From Deltaproteobacteria bacterium (GTDB lineage Bacteria > Desulfobacterota > Desulfomonilia > UBA1062), in contig JAKPDW010000049.1 in assembly GCA_029552245.1 (NCBI GenBank), positions 1 to 45,634 on the forward strand: a stretch of 45,634 nt of DNA, in the 5' to 3' direction. The notes under the pieces were generated by a model. It did no database searches. It was given only the letters and a program-made list of their open reading frames with translations, and was not told the origin of the DNA. This document shows positions 15,354 to 24,220 of the stretch, piece by piece. How positions within the stretch are numbered: position 1 is the stretch's first letter; the number at the start of each line of letters is the position of its first letter. The position numbers were made by a program, and so were the translations under genes.

Positions 15354-16763
15354 TCACCATGCGCCACGCGCACGTATGAAGCGCGCATAGCGCGTGAAGT
15401 GGGAGACGGCCTTCAGCCCGTCCCCGGCGTGCTCGATGAAGGAGTGGCCTGTGGCGCGGTAGTACCTCCTGGCGTACGGGCTCACCTCGCGGAACACGAG
15501 CGGGATCACGGGCTTTCGCGAGGTCCTCGCCACAGCCATCCACGACTCGTTGATGTCCATGGCGAACCTGTCCGCCTCGCCCGCGGGCGCGAACGAGAGG
15601 GTGAGGACCACGTCCACCTCCCTGTCCGCGAGAAGGGTTTCCACGATCCTGCCCATACCGCCCAAGAAGCCCGATCCGGTGACGTCCAGCGGGTTCGCCG
15701 GGGTCGCAAACGGGGGGAGGACTTCCCTGAGCGCATCCCCGGTCGCATCGCCCAAGTCCGGCAGGTCGATGCCGAGCTCGTGGCACATGTCCGCGTACAG
15801 GCCCGCCAACCCCCCGGACAAGGTGCAGATGGCCACGTTTCCTCCCTCTGGAAGGGGGTACCTGGCGAAGAGGCCGGCCGTCTCCACGAGTTCCTCTATG
15901 GTGTCCACCCTGATGATCCCGTGCTGCCTGAAGAAGGCGTCCACGACGGCGTCGTCCCCGGCCAGCGCCCCCGTGTGGGACGAGGCCGCCCGAACCCCCT
16001 TCGACGACCGGCCCACCTTCACCACCACGATGGGGATCCTCTTTACTGCGGCACGCACCGCGAGGTCCCTCATCCTGGCGGTGTCCCTGAAGCCCTCGGT
16101 GAAGGCGCATATAACCTTCGTGACCCCGTCCTCGAGGAGATACTCGATGCAGTCTTCCGTGGTGAGCATCGCCTCGTTGCCCGTGGTTACGTACAGCGAG
16201 ATACCCAGGCCCTTGGCCAGGATCTTCGTCGCGATCACCTCGCTCGCCGCGCCGCTCTGTCCGATGATCCCGACCGGGCCGCCCGTGAGTTCCCCTTCCA
16301 CCGACCCCCCGGCGAAGACCCCCGTGGAAGCGTTCATGTTCAAAAACCCCAGGCAGTTCGGCCCCATGAGGAGCATTCCCCGGTCCTTGCAGAAGGACAC
16401 GGTCTCTTCCTGGAGCGCCTTCCCCTCCGGGCCGGTCTCGGCGAACCCCGAGGAGACGACGAGGACGTTGCGGATACCCCTCGCGTCGAGCTCCCTGAGC
16501 GCCGGCATCACCTGGGAGCTCCTGAGCACGACGGCTGCGAAGTCGACCTCATCCGGGAGCTTTGAGACGGAACTCACCGCAGGGTACCCCCAGACCTCAG
16601 AGGCACCGGGGTTCACCGGCCACAGTGTCCCGTCGAAGCCCAGCCTTCGTGCGTAGTTCGCGATGTTCGAGAACCACTGGTTCTTGGTGGATGCGCCGAG
16701 CACCGCTATCCCCCTGGGCGTGAAGAAAGACCTCAACCTTTCCGGGTCAATGGGTCGAGCCAT
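15354..16763 (-). CDS. ADP-forming acyl-CoA synthetase, alpha (CoA-binding/ligase) subunit-like
   Basis: A 469-residue cytoplasmic protein matching the alpha part of NDP-forming acyl-CoA synthetases. A CoA-binding Rossmann domain (RGIAVLGASTK, GFDGTLWPVNP) is followed by two succinyl-CoA-ligase-like flavodoxin domains (GPNCLGFLNM, GIIGQSGAASEVI). The phosphorylated histidine is predicted at His263 in SSHTGALAGDD. These enzymes interconvert acyl-CoA, ADP and phosphate with acid, CoA and ATP. The ATP-grasp beta part is absent from this protein and from its neighbours. The ATG at 16763 is preferred over those at 16772 and 16898 because AAAGGA lies eight bases upstream and the conserved domain starts at once. 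Divergent from rlmI. Confidence 0.88.
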   Translation of the reverse strand: MARPIDPERLRSFFTPRGIAVLGASTKNQWFSNIANYARRLGFDGTLWPVNPGASEVWGYPAVSSVSKLPDEVDFAAVVLRSSQVMPALRELDARGIRNVLVVSSGFAETGPEGKALQEETVSFCKDRGMLLMGPNCLGFLNMNASTGVFAGGSVEGELTGGPVGIIGQSGAASEVIATKILAKGLGISLYVTTGNEAMLTTEDCIEYLLEDGVTKVICAFTEGFRDTARMRDLAVRAAVKRIPIVVVKVGRSSKGVRAASSHTGALAGDDAVVDAFFRQHGIIRVDTIEELVETAGLFARYPLPEGGNVAICTLSGGLAGLYADMCHELGIDLPDLGDATGDALREVLPPFATPANPLDVTGSGFLGGMGRIVETLLADREVDVVLTLSFAPAGEADRFAMDINESWMAVARTSRKPVIPLVFREVSPYARRYYRATGHSFIEHAGDGLKAVSHFTRYARFIRARGAW

Positions 16764-17009
16764 GCAAGACATCCTTTCCTCGTGATGCGGTGGTGTCGTG
16801 CCTATCCGGCCATGCCAGGCCACGCTTGTCAAGACCAAACCCACCTCCAGAGCAAAGGCGCCGCGATATTGAGGCCTGCTCGAGGCGGTGTTGTCCACAG
16901 CCAGCGTTCAGGTGTAGGATCCGCGGTAGTAAGGCATCTCCCCCTCGAGCACGCCCAAACCCTGGCGATGCCGTGGGGGATGCCCGGACGACGAGGGGGG
17001 AACATGGGC

Positions 17010-18194
17010 ATGGCCCGGGTCATTCTGCGTCCAGGAAGGGAGGACTCGGTCCTCAGGAGGCACCCGTGGATCTTCTCGGGCGCCGTGCAGGAGGTCAGGG
17101 GCCGGCCTTCTCCCGGGGAGACCGTCGAGGTCCTGTCCTCCTCGGGGGCATGGCTTGCGTTCGGCGCGTGGTCTCCCCACTCGCAGATACGGGTGAGGGT
17201 CTGGTCGTTCGACAGGGGAGCGCCCGTCGAGGGAGCCTTGTTCGAGGAGAGGATCCAGAGGTGCATGCTCCTGAGACGCGATATCCTGGGCGCCCGCGAG
17301 ACGAATGCGTTCAGGCTCGTTCACGCGGAGTCCGACGGCATGCCCGGCCTCGTGGTGGACAGCTATGCGGGTTTCCTCGTGTGCCAGTTCTCGAGCGCGG
17401 GCGTCGAGCGCCACCGGGATGCCATCGTGGATGCGCTCGAGGCGGCCTTCTCTCCCAGGGGTGTCTACGAGCGTTCGGACACCGATGCCAGGACGAAAGA
17501 AGGGCTCCCGAAGAGGACCGGCCTCATCTCGGGGGAAGAACCCCCCGAGCGGGTGGAGATCGTGGAGCACGGCGCGAGGTTCCTCGTCGACATCAAGAGG
17601 GGCCACAAGACGGGGTTCTACCTCGACCAGCGCGAAAACAGGCTGTGTGCCAGGGCGCTCTCCTCGGGCAGGGAGGTCCTCAACTGCTTTTCGTATACCG
17701 GAGCCTTCGGTGTCGCGGCCATGCTCGGCGGGGCGAACAGCGTCCTCAACGTCGACACCTCGGCGGCCTCGTTGGAGTCCGCGCTCGACAACGCGCGCCT
17801 CAACGGGATAGACCTCTCGAGGTTCGGCGTGAAAGAGGCGGACGTGTTCTCGTGCCTGAGGGAACTCAGGGACGACGGCAGGTCTTTCGACCTCGTGGTG
17901 CTCGACCCGCCCAAGTTCGCATCCACAGCGGGGCAGGTCGCGCGTGCGGCGCGCGGCTACAAAGACATCAACATGCTCGCCTTCGAGGTCCTCAAGCCCG
18001 GGGGGCTGCTGATCACCTTCTCGTGTTCCGCACACATAGGCCCCGCGCTCTTCCAGAAGATCGTGGCCGACGCGGCGCTGGACGCGGGGAGGGAGGCCTC
18101 GATCGTGAGGTACCTCTGGCAGGCTTCCGATCACCCGGTGGGCCTCGCCTTTCCCGAGGGCCTCTACCTCAAGGGGCTCGTTTGCGCCGCATGA
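17010..18194 (+). CDS. rlmI: 23S rRNA (cytosine-C5) methyltransferase RlmI-type
   Basis: A 394-residue protein, nearly the same length as E. coli RlmI. The N-terminal PUA domain contains the typical VLRRHPWIFSGAV segment. An RFM-type catalytic domain follows, with the SAM motif VLNCFSYTGAFGVAA, acidic VDTSAASLE, the DPPKFA motif, and the catalytic-cysteine region LITFSCSAHIG. GAGGGGGG sits nine bases before the ATG at 17010, favouring it over the ATG at 17004. It heads a run of RNA-modification genes on the plus strand. Confidence 0.92.
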   Translation: MARVILRPGREDSVLRRHPWIFSGAVQEVRGRPSPGETVEVLSSSGAWLAFGAWSPHSQIRVRVWSFDRGAPVEGALFEERIQRCMLLRRDILGARETNAFRLVHAESDGMPGLVVDSYAGFLVCQFSSAGVERHRDAIVDALEAAFSPRGVYERSDTDARTKEGLPKRTGLISGEEPPERVEIVEHGARFLVDIKRGHKTGFYLDQRENRLCARALSSGREVLNCFSYTGAFGVAAMLGGANSVLNVDTSAASLESALDNARLNGIDLSRFGVKEADVFSCLRELRDDGRSFDLVVLDPPKFASTAGQVARAARGYKDINMLAFEVLKPGGLLITFSCSAHIGPALFQKIVADAALDAGREASIVRYLWQASDHPVGLAFPEGLYLKGLVCAA

Positions 18195-18411
18195 GGCGGG
18201 CCCTTCCCCGGCGCCGTCACCCGCGCACGGCTGCAGGGACCGGGCCCGGGGTGGGGGAACTCGAGCGCATCGCGCCGCCTGTGTCGTCACCGTCGAGATC
18301 GTCGCGAAGGGGTGGGCGGCCCGAGGTCCGCAGGGAGGACGCCCGACCGGACATGGCCGCCGCTCGAGGCTGTACATACCGGCGCGGGTGATGGTATGCC
18401 TGAGGGCACGC

Positions 18412-19302
18412 ATGGTACGGGTAACGAACCACGGGGAAGACTACGAGCTCATTGACAGCGGGAACGGCTGGAAGCTCGAGCGGTTCGGCAGGTACGTGCT
18501 GTCGAGGCCGTGCAGCCAGGCGATCTGGCCTCCGAGGGCCCAGGCGGCCGTGTGGCAGGCGGCCCACGCCTCCTTCGAGCGCAGGCCGGGCAAGGGATGG
18601 CAGGTGCGCGTCCCCATGGAGGAGACCTGGCAGGTCACCATGGAAGGGCTCATCTTCCGGCTCAAGAGGACGGACTTCGGCCACGTGGGCGTCTTCCCGG
18701 AACAGCGCAGGCTGTGGAGATGGATCGTCAGGCGGTTGGGGTCCCTCCCTGAGCCGTGGAAGAGGGAGATCCAGGTGCTCAACCTGTTCGCGTACTCAGG
18801 CGGTGCGACGCTCGCCTGCGCAGCCTCTGGGGTGCGTGTCTGCCACCTCGACGCCTCCCGCGGCATGGTCGCCTGGGCGAGGGAGAACGCGAGGCTGAAC
18901 GGTCTCGAGCATGCGCCGGTGAGATGGATCGTGGATGACGCGAACAAGTTTCTCGACAGGGAACTCAGGCGCTCGAGGCGCTACGACGCCATCATCCTCG
19001 ACCCGCCGACCTACGGTCACGGCGCGAACGACGAGATCTTCAAGATCGAGGACGACCTGCAGGCCCTCATGCGCAGGTGCTGGTCGCTGCTCTCCGAGAG
19101 ACCCCTGTTCGTCCTCCTCTCCTCCCACACCCCTGGATGCACGCCCAAGGCCCTCGAGAACGTGATGGTCTCCACCATGCAGAGGACGAGCGGATCGTTC
19201 GAGTCGGGCGAGATGCTCCTGGAAGGCGGCCCCGGGGTGCTGGCCGTGCCGAGCGGCTCATACTGCAGGTGGCTCCCCGGCCCCGGTCAAGGAGGTCCCT
19301 GA
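18412..19302 (+). CDS. Class I SAM-dependent methyltransferase (COG1092-like, probable RNA target)
   Basis: A 296-residue protein. After an N-terminal region of about 110 residues comes a methyltransferase core: motif I VLNLFAYSGGATLA, an acidic DASRGMVAWARENARLNG, the IILDPPTYGHG motif and a late FVLLSSHTPG strand. This is the pattern of the RlmK/RlmI relatives, but no PUA domain is present. GAGGG lies five bases before the ATG at 18412; in-frame starts at 18388 and 18391 are possible. The neighbours rlmI and a pseudouridine synthase suggest ribosomal or transfer RNA as substrate (inference). Confidence 0.82.
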   Translation: MVRVTNHGEDYELIDSGNGWKLERFGRYVLSRPCSQAIWPPRAQAAVWQAAHASFERRPGKGWQVRVPMEETWQVTMEGLIFRLKRTDFGHVGVFPEQRRLWRWIVRRLGSLPEPWKREIQVLNLFAYSGGATLACAASGVRVCHLDASRGMVAWARENARLNGLEHAPVRWIVDDANKFLDRELRRSRRYDAIILDPPTYGHGANDEIFKIEDDLQALMRRCWSLLSERPLFVLLSSHTPGCTPKALENVMVSTMQRTSGSFESGEMLLEGGPGVLAVPSGSYCRWLPGPGQGGP

Positions 19303-19375
19303 TGGGCAAGACGGTGCGCTCCTCTTCCGCCCGTCTGTGTCCCCCTTGGGCCGTCGCGGGGAAAGAGGGCCCCTG

Positions 19376-20128
19376 ATGGACGGCGCGGTCCGCACGGGAA
19401 CTTCTTCTGCGTCTCGGCGGGGAGACCCTCCCGATATCAGGGTGCTCTACGAGGACAACCACCTCCTTGCGCTCGACAAGCCGGCAGGCCTCCTCACCCA
19501 GGCGTCCGGCCTGGGGCGCGAGAACCTGGAGGACATGGCCAGGACGTGGATCAGGTCTACCAAGGGCAAGCCCGGCAACGTCTTCCTCCACGCCGTGCAC
19601 AGGCTCGACCGCCTCTCGAGCGGGATCGTCCTCTTCGCGAGGACGAGCAAGGCGCTTGCGCGGCTGAACGGCCAGATGAGGGAGCGTTCCATCCGCAAGG
19701 TCTACCTCGCCGTGGTCTCGGGTGGCCCGCACGAGGAGGAGGGCACGCTCGAGCATACGCTCAGGCACTCGCGCATGAAGGCCGTCTGCGCGACGCCGGA
19801 AGACTCGGGCGCCCACCCCTGCACCCTGCACTTCAGGGTGGTCGCGAGATCCAGGGGCCTGGCCCTCGTGGAGGTCGAGATCGTGACGGGACGCTACCAC
19901 CAGATCAGGGCCCAGATGAGCGCGTCTGGGTTCCCGGTGCTCGGCGACACACGCTACGGGGGAAGGCCTGTGCAGGGCATGAAGGGGATCGCGCTGCACC
20001 ACGCGCGCATGGAGTTCTCACACCCGACCACCGCCCTCCAGGTGATCATCACCTCTCCCTTGCCCGGAGACTGGCCTGTCTTTCCCGGTCACCCCACCAC
20101 CCACGGCCGGCGCGCGGGGGGCGACTAG
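19376..20128 (+). CDS. RluA-family pseudouridine synthase
   Basis: A 250-residue single-domain enzyme that isomerises uridine to pseudouridine in RNA. The catalytic aspartate lies in HRLDRLSSG. The family motifs VLYEDNHLLALDKPAGLL at the start, VYLAVVSG and the TGRYHQIRAQMS box are all present. No S4 domain is seen, so it resembles the short RluA/TruC-like forms. The ATG at 19376 follows AAAGAGG. The exact RNA target cannot be assigned from sequence. Confidence 0.9.
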   Translation: MDGAVRTGTSSASRRGDPPDIRVLYEDNHLLALDKPAGLLTQASGLGRENLEDMARTWIRSTKGKPGNVFLHAVHRLDRLSSGIVLFARTSKALARLNGQMRERSIRKVYLAVVSGGPHEEEGTLEHTLRHSRMKAVCATPEDSGAHPCTLHFRVVARSRGLALVEVEIVTGRYHQIRAQMSASGFPVLGDTRYGGRPVQGMKGIALHHARMEFSHPTTALQVIITSPLPGDWPVFPGHPTTHGRRAGGD

Positions 20129-20154
20129 CCCGCGGGTGAGTCCCTCACTGCGGG
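20129..20154. other. Hairpin between the pseudouridine synthase and MFS genes
   Basis: CCCGC pairs with GCGGG (20129-20133 with 20150-20154), and inside it GTGAG pairs with CTCAC (20136-20140 with 20144-20148). It begins one base after the stop codon. No T run follows, so it could be a processing signal or a Rho-assisted stop. Confidence 0.4.
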
Positions 20155-20214
20155 AATGCAACGCACAGGGGCAAGGGCTCGTCACGGGATCGACATACGA
20201 AGGAGTAGACGGGT

Positions 20215-21438
20215 ATGGAACCGAGGGAAAACCCGGGACAAGGGAGGATCGAGACCCGCAGGGGGCTTCATGCCACGGTATGGGTCCTGGGGTTCGTGAG
20301 CCTCTTCATGGACGTGTCCTCCGAGATGGTGCACAGCCTGCTGCCGGTGTTCGTCGTCACGGTTCTCCATGCGAACGTGCTTTCGCTGGGAGTGATCGAG
20401 GGCGTCTCCGAGGCGGCGGCCCTCGTCTCGAGGGCCTTCTCCGGGGCGCTCAGCGACCTCATGGGAAGGAGGAAACCGCTCGCCGTGGCGGGTTACGCGC
20501 TCTCCGCGGTCACCAAGCCCCTGTTCGCCCTCGCCTGGGGCGTCCACGTCGTCTTTGCCGCGCGTTTCGTGGACCGCATCGGCAAGGGTGTCAGGGGTGC
20601 GCCGAGGGACGCCCTCCTGGCAGAGGTCACTCAACCTGCCTCCCGCGGGGCCGCCTTCGGCCTGCGCCAGTCGCTGGACACGGTCGGCGCCATCGTTGGG
20701 CCCGCCTCTGCGAGCGTCTTGATGCTCGCGCTGTCGAACGACATCAGGGGCGTGTTCTGGATCGCGACGGCGCCTGCAGTGCTGGCGGTGGCCCTGCTCG
20801 CACTCGGGGTGAGGGAGCGCAACCCCGGCAGGAGGGAACACGAGCCCGTTGCGTTGAGGGTATCGACCCTCAGGCGGCTCCCCGGGACCTTCTGGGTCGT
20901 GACCGCCTTGGGCGCCGTCTTCACGCTCGCCCGCTTCAGCGAGGCCTTCCTGCTTCTCAGGGCCGAGGACATGGGCGTGGGGCGGTCTCTCATCCCCCTG
21001 GTCCTCGTGCTCATGAACGTGGTCTACGCGGTGAGCGCCTACCCGGCGGGCGTCATCTCGGACACCGTGGGAAGGATCGGCATGGTCGTCGTAGGCGGCC
21101 TCTTGCTGGCCGCCGCCGACGTCGCGCTCGCCTTCGCCCAATCCCCGGGTATCCTCCTGTGCGGGGTCGCGCTGTGGGGTCTGCACATGGGGCTCACCCA
21201 GGGGGTCTTCTCCACGCTCGTGGCAGAGACGTGCCCGACCGACCTCAGGGGGAGCGCCTTCGGCGTCTTCGGCCTGGCGTGCGGCATCGCCGTGCTCGGT
21301 GCGAGCACGCTCGCCGGCTGGCTGTGGGACTTCAGGGGACCGTCCGCCGCCTTCCTGGCCGGGGCATGCATCGTCGTCTTCGCGCTGGTCGGCTTCTCGG
21401 CGTTCGGCGGATACGCGAGGAAGGGCCGCATGCCCTGA
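20215..21438 (+). CDS. Major facilitator superfamily transporter
   Basis: A 407-residue inner-membrane protein with 12 predicted helices. The MFS motif A region GALSDLMGRRKPLAVAGYAL lies between helices 2 and 3. An RIGKGVRGAPRDALLAEV segment is typical of a subgroup of MFS efflux carriers, and a second-half motif is GVISDTVGRIGMVVVG. AAGGAG precedes the ATG by about ten bases. The substrate cannot be predicted; drug or metabolite efflux is the common annotation for this subgroup. Confidence 0.88.
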   Translation: MEPRENPGQGRIETRRGLHATVWVLGFVSLFMDVSSEMVHSLLPVFVVTVLHANVLSLGVIEGVSEAAALVSRAFSGALSDLMGRRKPLAVAGYALSAVTKPLFALAWGVHVVFAARFVDRIGKGVRGAPRDALLAEVTQPASRGAAFGLRQSLDTVGAIVGPASASVLMLALSNDIRGVFWIATAPAVLAVALLALGVRERNPGRREHEPVALRVSTLRRLPGTFWVVTALGAVFTLARFSEAFLLLRAEDMGVGRSLIPLVLVLMNVVYAVSAYPAGVISDTVGRIGMVVVGGLLLAAADVALAFAQSPGILLCGVALWGLHMGLTQGVFSTLVAETCPTDLRGSAFGVFGLACGIAVLGASTLAGWLWDFRGPSAAFLAGACIVVFALVGFSAFGGYARKGRMP

Positions 21439-21826
21439 GGGCGATTCTCTCCGGGCCGGGTGTCCGCCCGCCTCGGGGTGAACAGCGCCTCGAGGATTCG
21501 GACACCCGCGCCTTCCGGCTGCATTGCGCGCGCCAAAGCGGCGCATGTGTGGAGAGTCTCCTCCGTGCTTGTCCGACCCGTGAGCGCGGCAGTGGGCCAC
21601 GCCCCCGCACGCACGACGGCCTCGGCGATGACAGCCCCTGGGAAGACCGTGATCGCGGCGGTGGATCCCCGTTACGCGGACACCCTCTCTGGCCTGTCTT
21701 TCCCGGTACAGACGAGCCTGCCCGTCCTGCACCCGGGACGATCGCGACGACTTGATTCGCGCGAACCACGTGTGCTATGGCAACTGGCGTCACCCGCGAC
21801 CCGCGAGGGAGTGCGGGCGAGGCTCT
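21439..21826. other. Non-coding spacer between the MFS gene and ktrB
   Basis: About 390 bases. It contains a widely spaced 9-base inverted repeat, GGGTGTCCG at 21458-21466 and CGGACACCC at 21499-21507, with no T run. No gene, RNA or clear promoter is supported. Confidence 0.4.
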
Positions 21827-23212
21827 ATGGCGATACGCGACCTCATCCGAAAGGCCCCGAAGCCGGGCTCTCTGAAGAGCCCACCGTTCGCCTTCATACT
21901 GAGCTACCTGCTGGCCGTCATGGTCGGCGGCGTTCTCCTCAAGAGCCCGGCCTGCCTCGAGGAGGGCCGGCACATCTCGTGGATCGACGCCTTCTACACG
22001 GCCACCTCGGCTGTCTGTGTGACCGGGCTGACCGTGGTGGAAACCGGCCGGACCTTTTCCACGGCCGGAGAACTCGTCATCCTCGCGCTCATCCAGTTCG
22101 GGGGGTTCGGTCTCATGGCCTTCTTCGCCATGGCCTTCTTGTGGGCCGGCTCGAGGGTGAGCACGCAGCAGTCGTCGTTCATCAAGGAAAACTACTCCCA
22201 GACCATGATCTACGACGCACGGCTCATCCTGAGGATCCTCCTGGCCTACACCCTCCTGTGCGAGGCGGTGGGAGTGATTCTCCTCGTGCCGGCTTGGGAC
22301 CACCCCATGACGACATGGCAACGGCTCTATTTCGGCCTGTTCCATTCCGTCTCCGCCTTCAACAATGCGGGGTTCTCCCTCTTTGCCGAGAACCTCTGCG
22401 GCTACAGGGGCGACATCCTGCTCAACCTCACGATCACCTCGCTCGTCATCCTAGGCGGGATCGGCTCCCCGGTGATACTCGACTGCTGGTCGTACCTCCA
22501 CTCGCCCACGAGGTTCCGCTTCTCGCTCCACACCAAGCTCGCCGTGAGCACCACCGCCGCGCTCATAGCAGGGGGCACGGCGGCCATATGGCTCATACAG
22601 AGGCCTTCGCCGCTCTTCGAGATCCCCCTGCACGAACAGGCGCTCATCTCGTACTTCCAGGCGGTGACCGCGCGTACCGCGGGGTTCAACACCATAGACC
22701 TGCGCCAGCTCGGCACCGCCCCCATCATGATCATCATTCTCCTCATGTTCGTGGGTGCGTCGCCGGGGTCCTGCGGCGGCGGGATCAAGACGACCAGCCT
22801 GGCCACCCTGCTCGTGGTGCTCTGGAACAGGATAAAGGGGCGAAGCGTCAACAACGTGTTCAGGACGACGCTCCCGACCAAGGTGGTGAACAGGACCATC
22901 TCCATCTTCATCCTCGCCTCGATCTTCGTGATCGTCGTCCTGACCGCCCTGCTCATCACCCAGGTGGGCGAGCTCCCGCACGACAAGAGCGGCGGGATGT
23001 TCATCGAGTACCTCTTCGAGACCATATCGGCCTTCGGCACCGTCGGGCTGTCCCTTGGGGCGACGGCGAAGATGGACGGAGTCGGAAAGATCCTCATCAT
23101 GCTCACCATGCTCGTCGGCAGGGTGGGGATCATGACCATCGCGTACCTCTTCACGAGCAGGGAGTCCACCGCGCGCTACCAGTTCGTCGAGGAAGACGTG
23201 ATGATAGGATGA
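21827..23212 (+). CDS. ktrB: TrkH/KtrB-type potassium uptake channel subunit
   Basis: A 461-residue membrane protein of the SKT superfamily with four pore-loop repeats. The selectivity-filter loops can be read in order: SAVCVTGLTV, AFNNAGFSLF, ARTAGFNTI and FGTVGLSLGA. Each has the filter glycine. Size and loop sequence favour KtrB over the longer TrkH. The ATG at 21827 follows GCGAGG and begins the basic N-terminus MAIRDLIRK; an ATG at 21752 is in frame but less likely. It forms an operon with the RCK subunit 19 bases downstream. Ktr channels take up K+, often Na+-dependently. Confidence 0.88.
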   Translation: MAIRDLIRKAPKPGSLKSPPFAFILSYLLAVMVGGVLLKSPACLEEGRHISWIDAFYTATSAVCVTGLTVVETGRTFSTAGELVILALIQFGGFGLMAFFAMAFLWAGSRVSTQQSSFIKENYSQTMIYDARLILRILLAYTLLCEAVGVILLVPAWDHPMTTWQRLYFGLFHSVSAFNNAGFSLFAENLCGYRGDILLNLTITSLVILGGIGSPVILDCWSYLHSPTRFRFSLHTKLAVSTTAALIAGGTAAIWLIQRPSPLFEIPLHEQALISYFQAVTARTAGFNTIDLRQLGTAPIMIIILLMFVGASPGSCGGGIKTTSLATLLVVLWNRIKGRSVNNVFRTTLPTKVVNRTISIFILASIFVIVVLTALLITQVGELPHDKSGGMFIEYLFETISAFGTVGLSLGATAKMDGVGKILIMLTMLVGRVGIMTIAYLFTSRESTARYQFVEEDVMIG

Positions 23213-23231
23213 CCGTGAAAGGACCGTATCC

Positions 23232-23888
23232 ATGAAGAGAAAGTACGTGGTCATTGGACTGGGCAACTTCGGGTTCTGGGTCGCAAAGACCCTGTTCGAG
23301 GCCCACCAGGAAACGATCGCCATCGACATGAACAAGGAGGCGGTGCAGCGGGTCAACAAGTTCTCGAACATGGCGGTGATAGCGGACGTCACGAACAAGG
23401 AGACGCTCGTGGGCCTCGGCATAGCGGACTGCGACGCGGCGGTCGTGAGCCTGGGGGATCACCCGGCCGCATCCACCCTGGTGACGCTCTACCTCCACGA
23501 GATGGGCGTGAAGCAGATCCTCGTCAAGGCCATCGACGAGAACCACGCGAAGATCCTCAGGAAGGTGGGGGCCACCGACATCATCTTCCCGGAGAAGGAC
23601 ATGGGCATCAAGGTGGCGAAGACCCTCGTCAGCCCGAACATCCTGGATTTCATCGAGATGACCGAGGACTACGAGATAACGCAGATCGGCCCGCCTGCTT
23701 CGTTCATAGGCAAGACCCTCATGGAGCTCGAGCTGCCGAGCAGGTTCGGGCTCCAGGTGATAGCGGTGCGCGAGCTCATCCCGGAGAACTTCATCCCCGC
23801 GCCGAGGGCCGACTTCGTGATCAAGGACAGCGACATCCTCTATATCCTCGGCAGGAAGAAGGACATCGAGCGCATAAAGGCGTTGTGA
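23232..23888 (+). CDS. ktrA: TrkA/KtrA-type regulatory RCK subunit
   Basis: A 218-residue cytoplasmic protein. The N-terminal RCK/Rossmann domain has VVIGLGNFGFWVAKTL and an acidic AIDMNKEAV at the end of the second strand, which binds nucleotides. An RCK-C (TrkA_C) domain follows from about residue 140 (DYEITQIGPPASFIGKTL). The single-unit length is that of KtrA rather than double-unit TrkA. AAAGGA precedes the ATG. Gates the KtrB pore encoded just upstream. Confidence 0.93.
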   Translation: MKRKYVVIGLGNFGFWVAKTLFEAHQETIAIDMNKEAVQRVNKFSNMAVIADVTNKETLVGLGIADCDAAVVSLGDHPAASTLVTLYLHEMGVKQILVKAIDENHAKILRKVGATDIIFPEKDMGIKVAKTLVSPNILDFIEMTEDYEITQIGPPASFIGKTLMELELPSRFGLQVIAVRELIPENFIPAPRADFVIKDSDILYILGRKKDIERIKAL

Positions 23889-24220
23889 CCCCCGGGAGTA
23901 GGGCGAAGGGAACCCCGGCGGTCGGTCTCGGCGCCCGTTGGGAAAACCCCGGGAAAGGGTGTCCCGCCCCATGGATACAGCCTCTGCGCTTCGTCTTGCG
24001 TCCCCCTCGCACTGAAGAGACCGCCCGGTGGACGCCCTTGCTCGAAGGCGCCTCCCCGGGCGCTGCAAACGCCCGCACCCGGATTACGAAGACGACCGGG
24101 CTCGGTGGCCGTATCCCCTGTTCACCCTGGCGTAACACCCTTGGATCACCCTTGTATTCCTCACAGGCAGTGATATCATGGAGACGAGCACTCGAGGCGG
24201 AGGTTGCGGAGAAAACCCCC
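23889..24220. other. Non-coding spacer before the Deg protease
   Basis: About 330 bases. No gene is supported. A possible promoter is TTGTAT followed after 16 bases by TATCAT, near 24152-24180, but both boxes are weak. Confidence 0.35.

Noticed and set aside
21458-21507. Inverted repeat GGGTGTCCG/CGGACACCC as terminator of the MFS gene
   Set aside because: The loop is over 30 bases and no T run follows, so a terminator call is not justified.
20182-21732. A 516-codon minus-strand open frame
   Set aside because: It lies opposite the MFS transporter, which has well-conserved motifs. The antisense product is low-complexity and charged.
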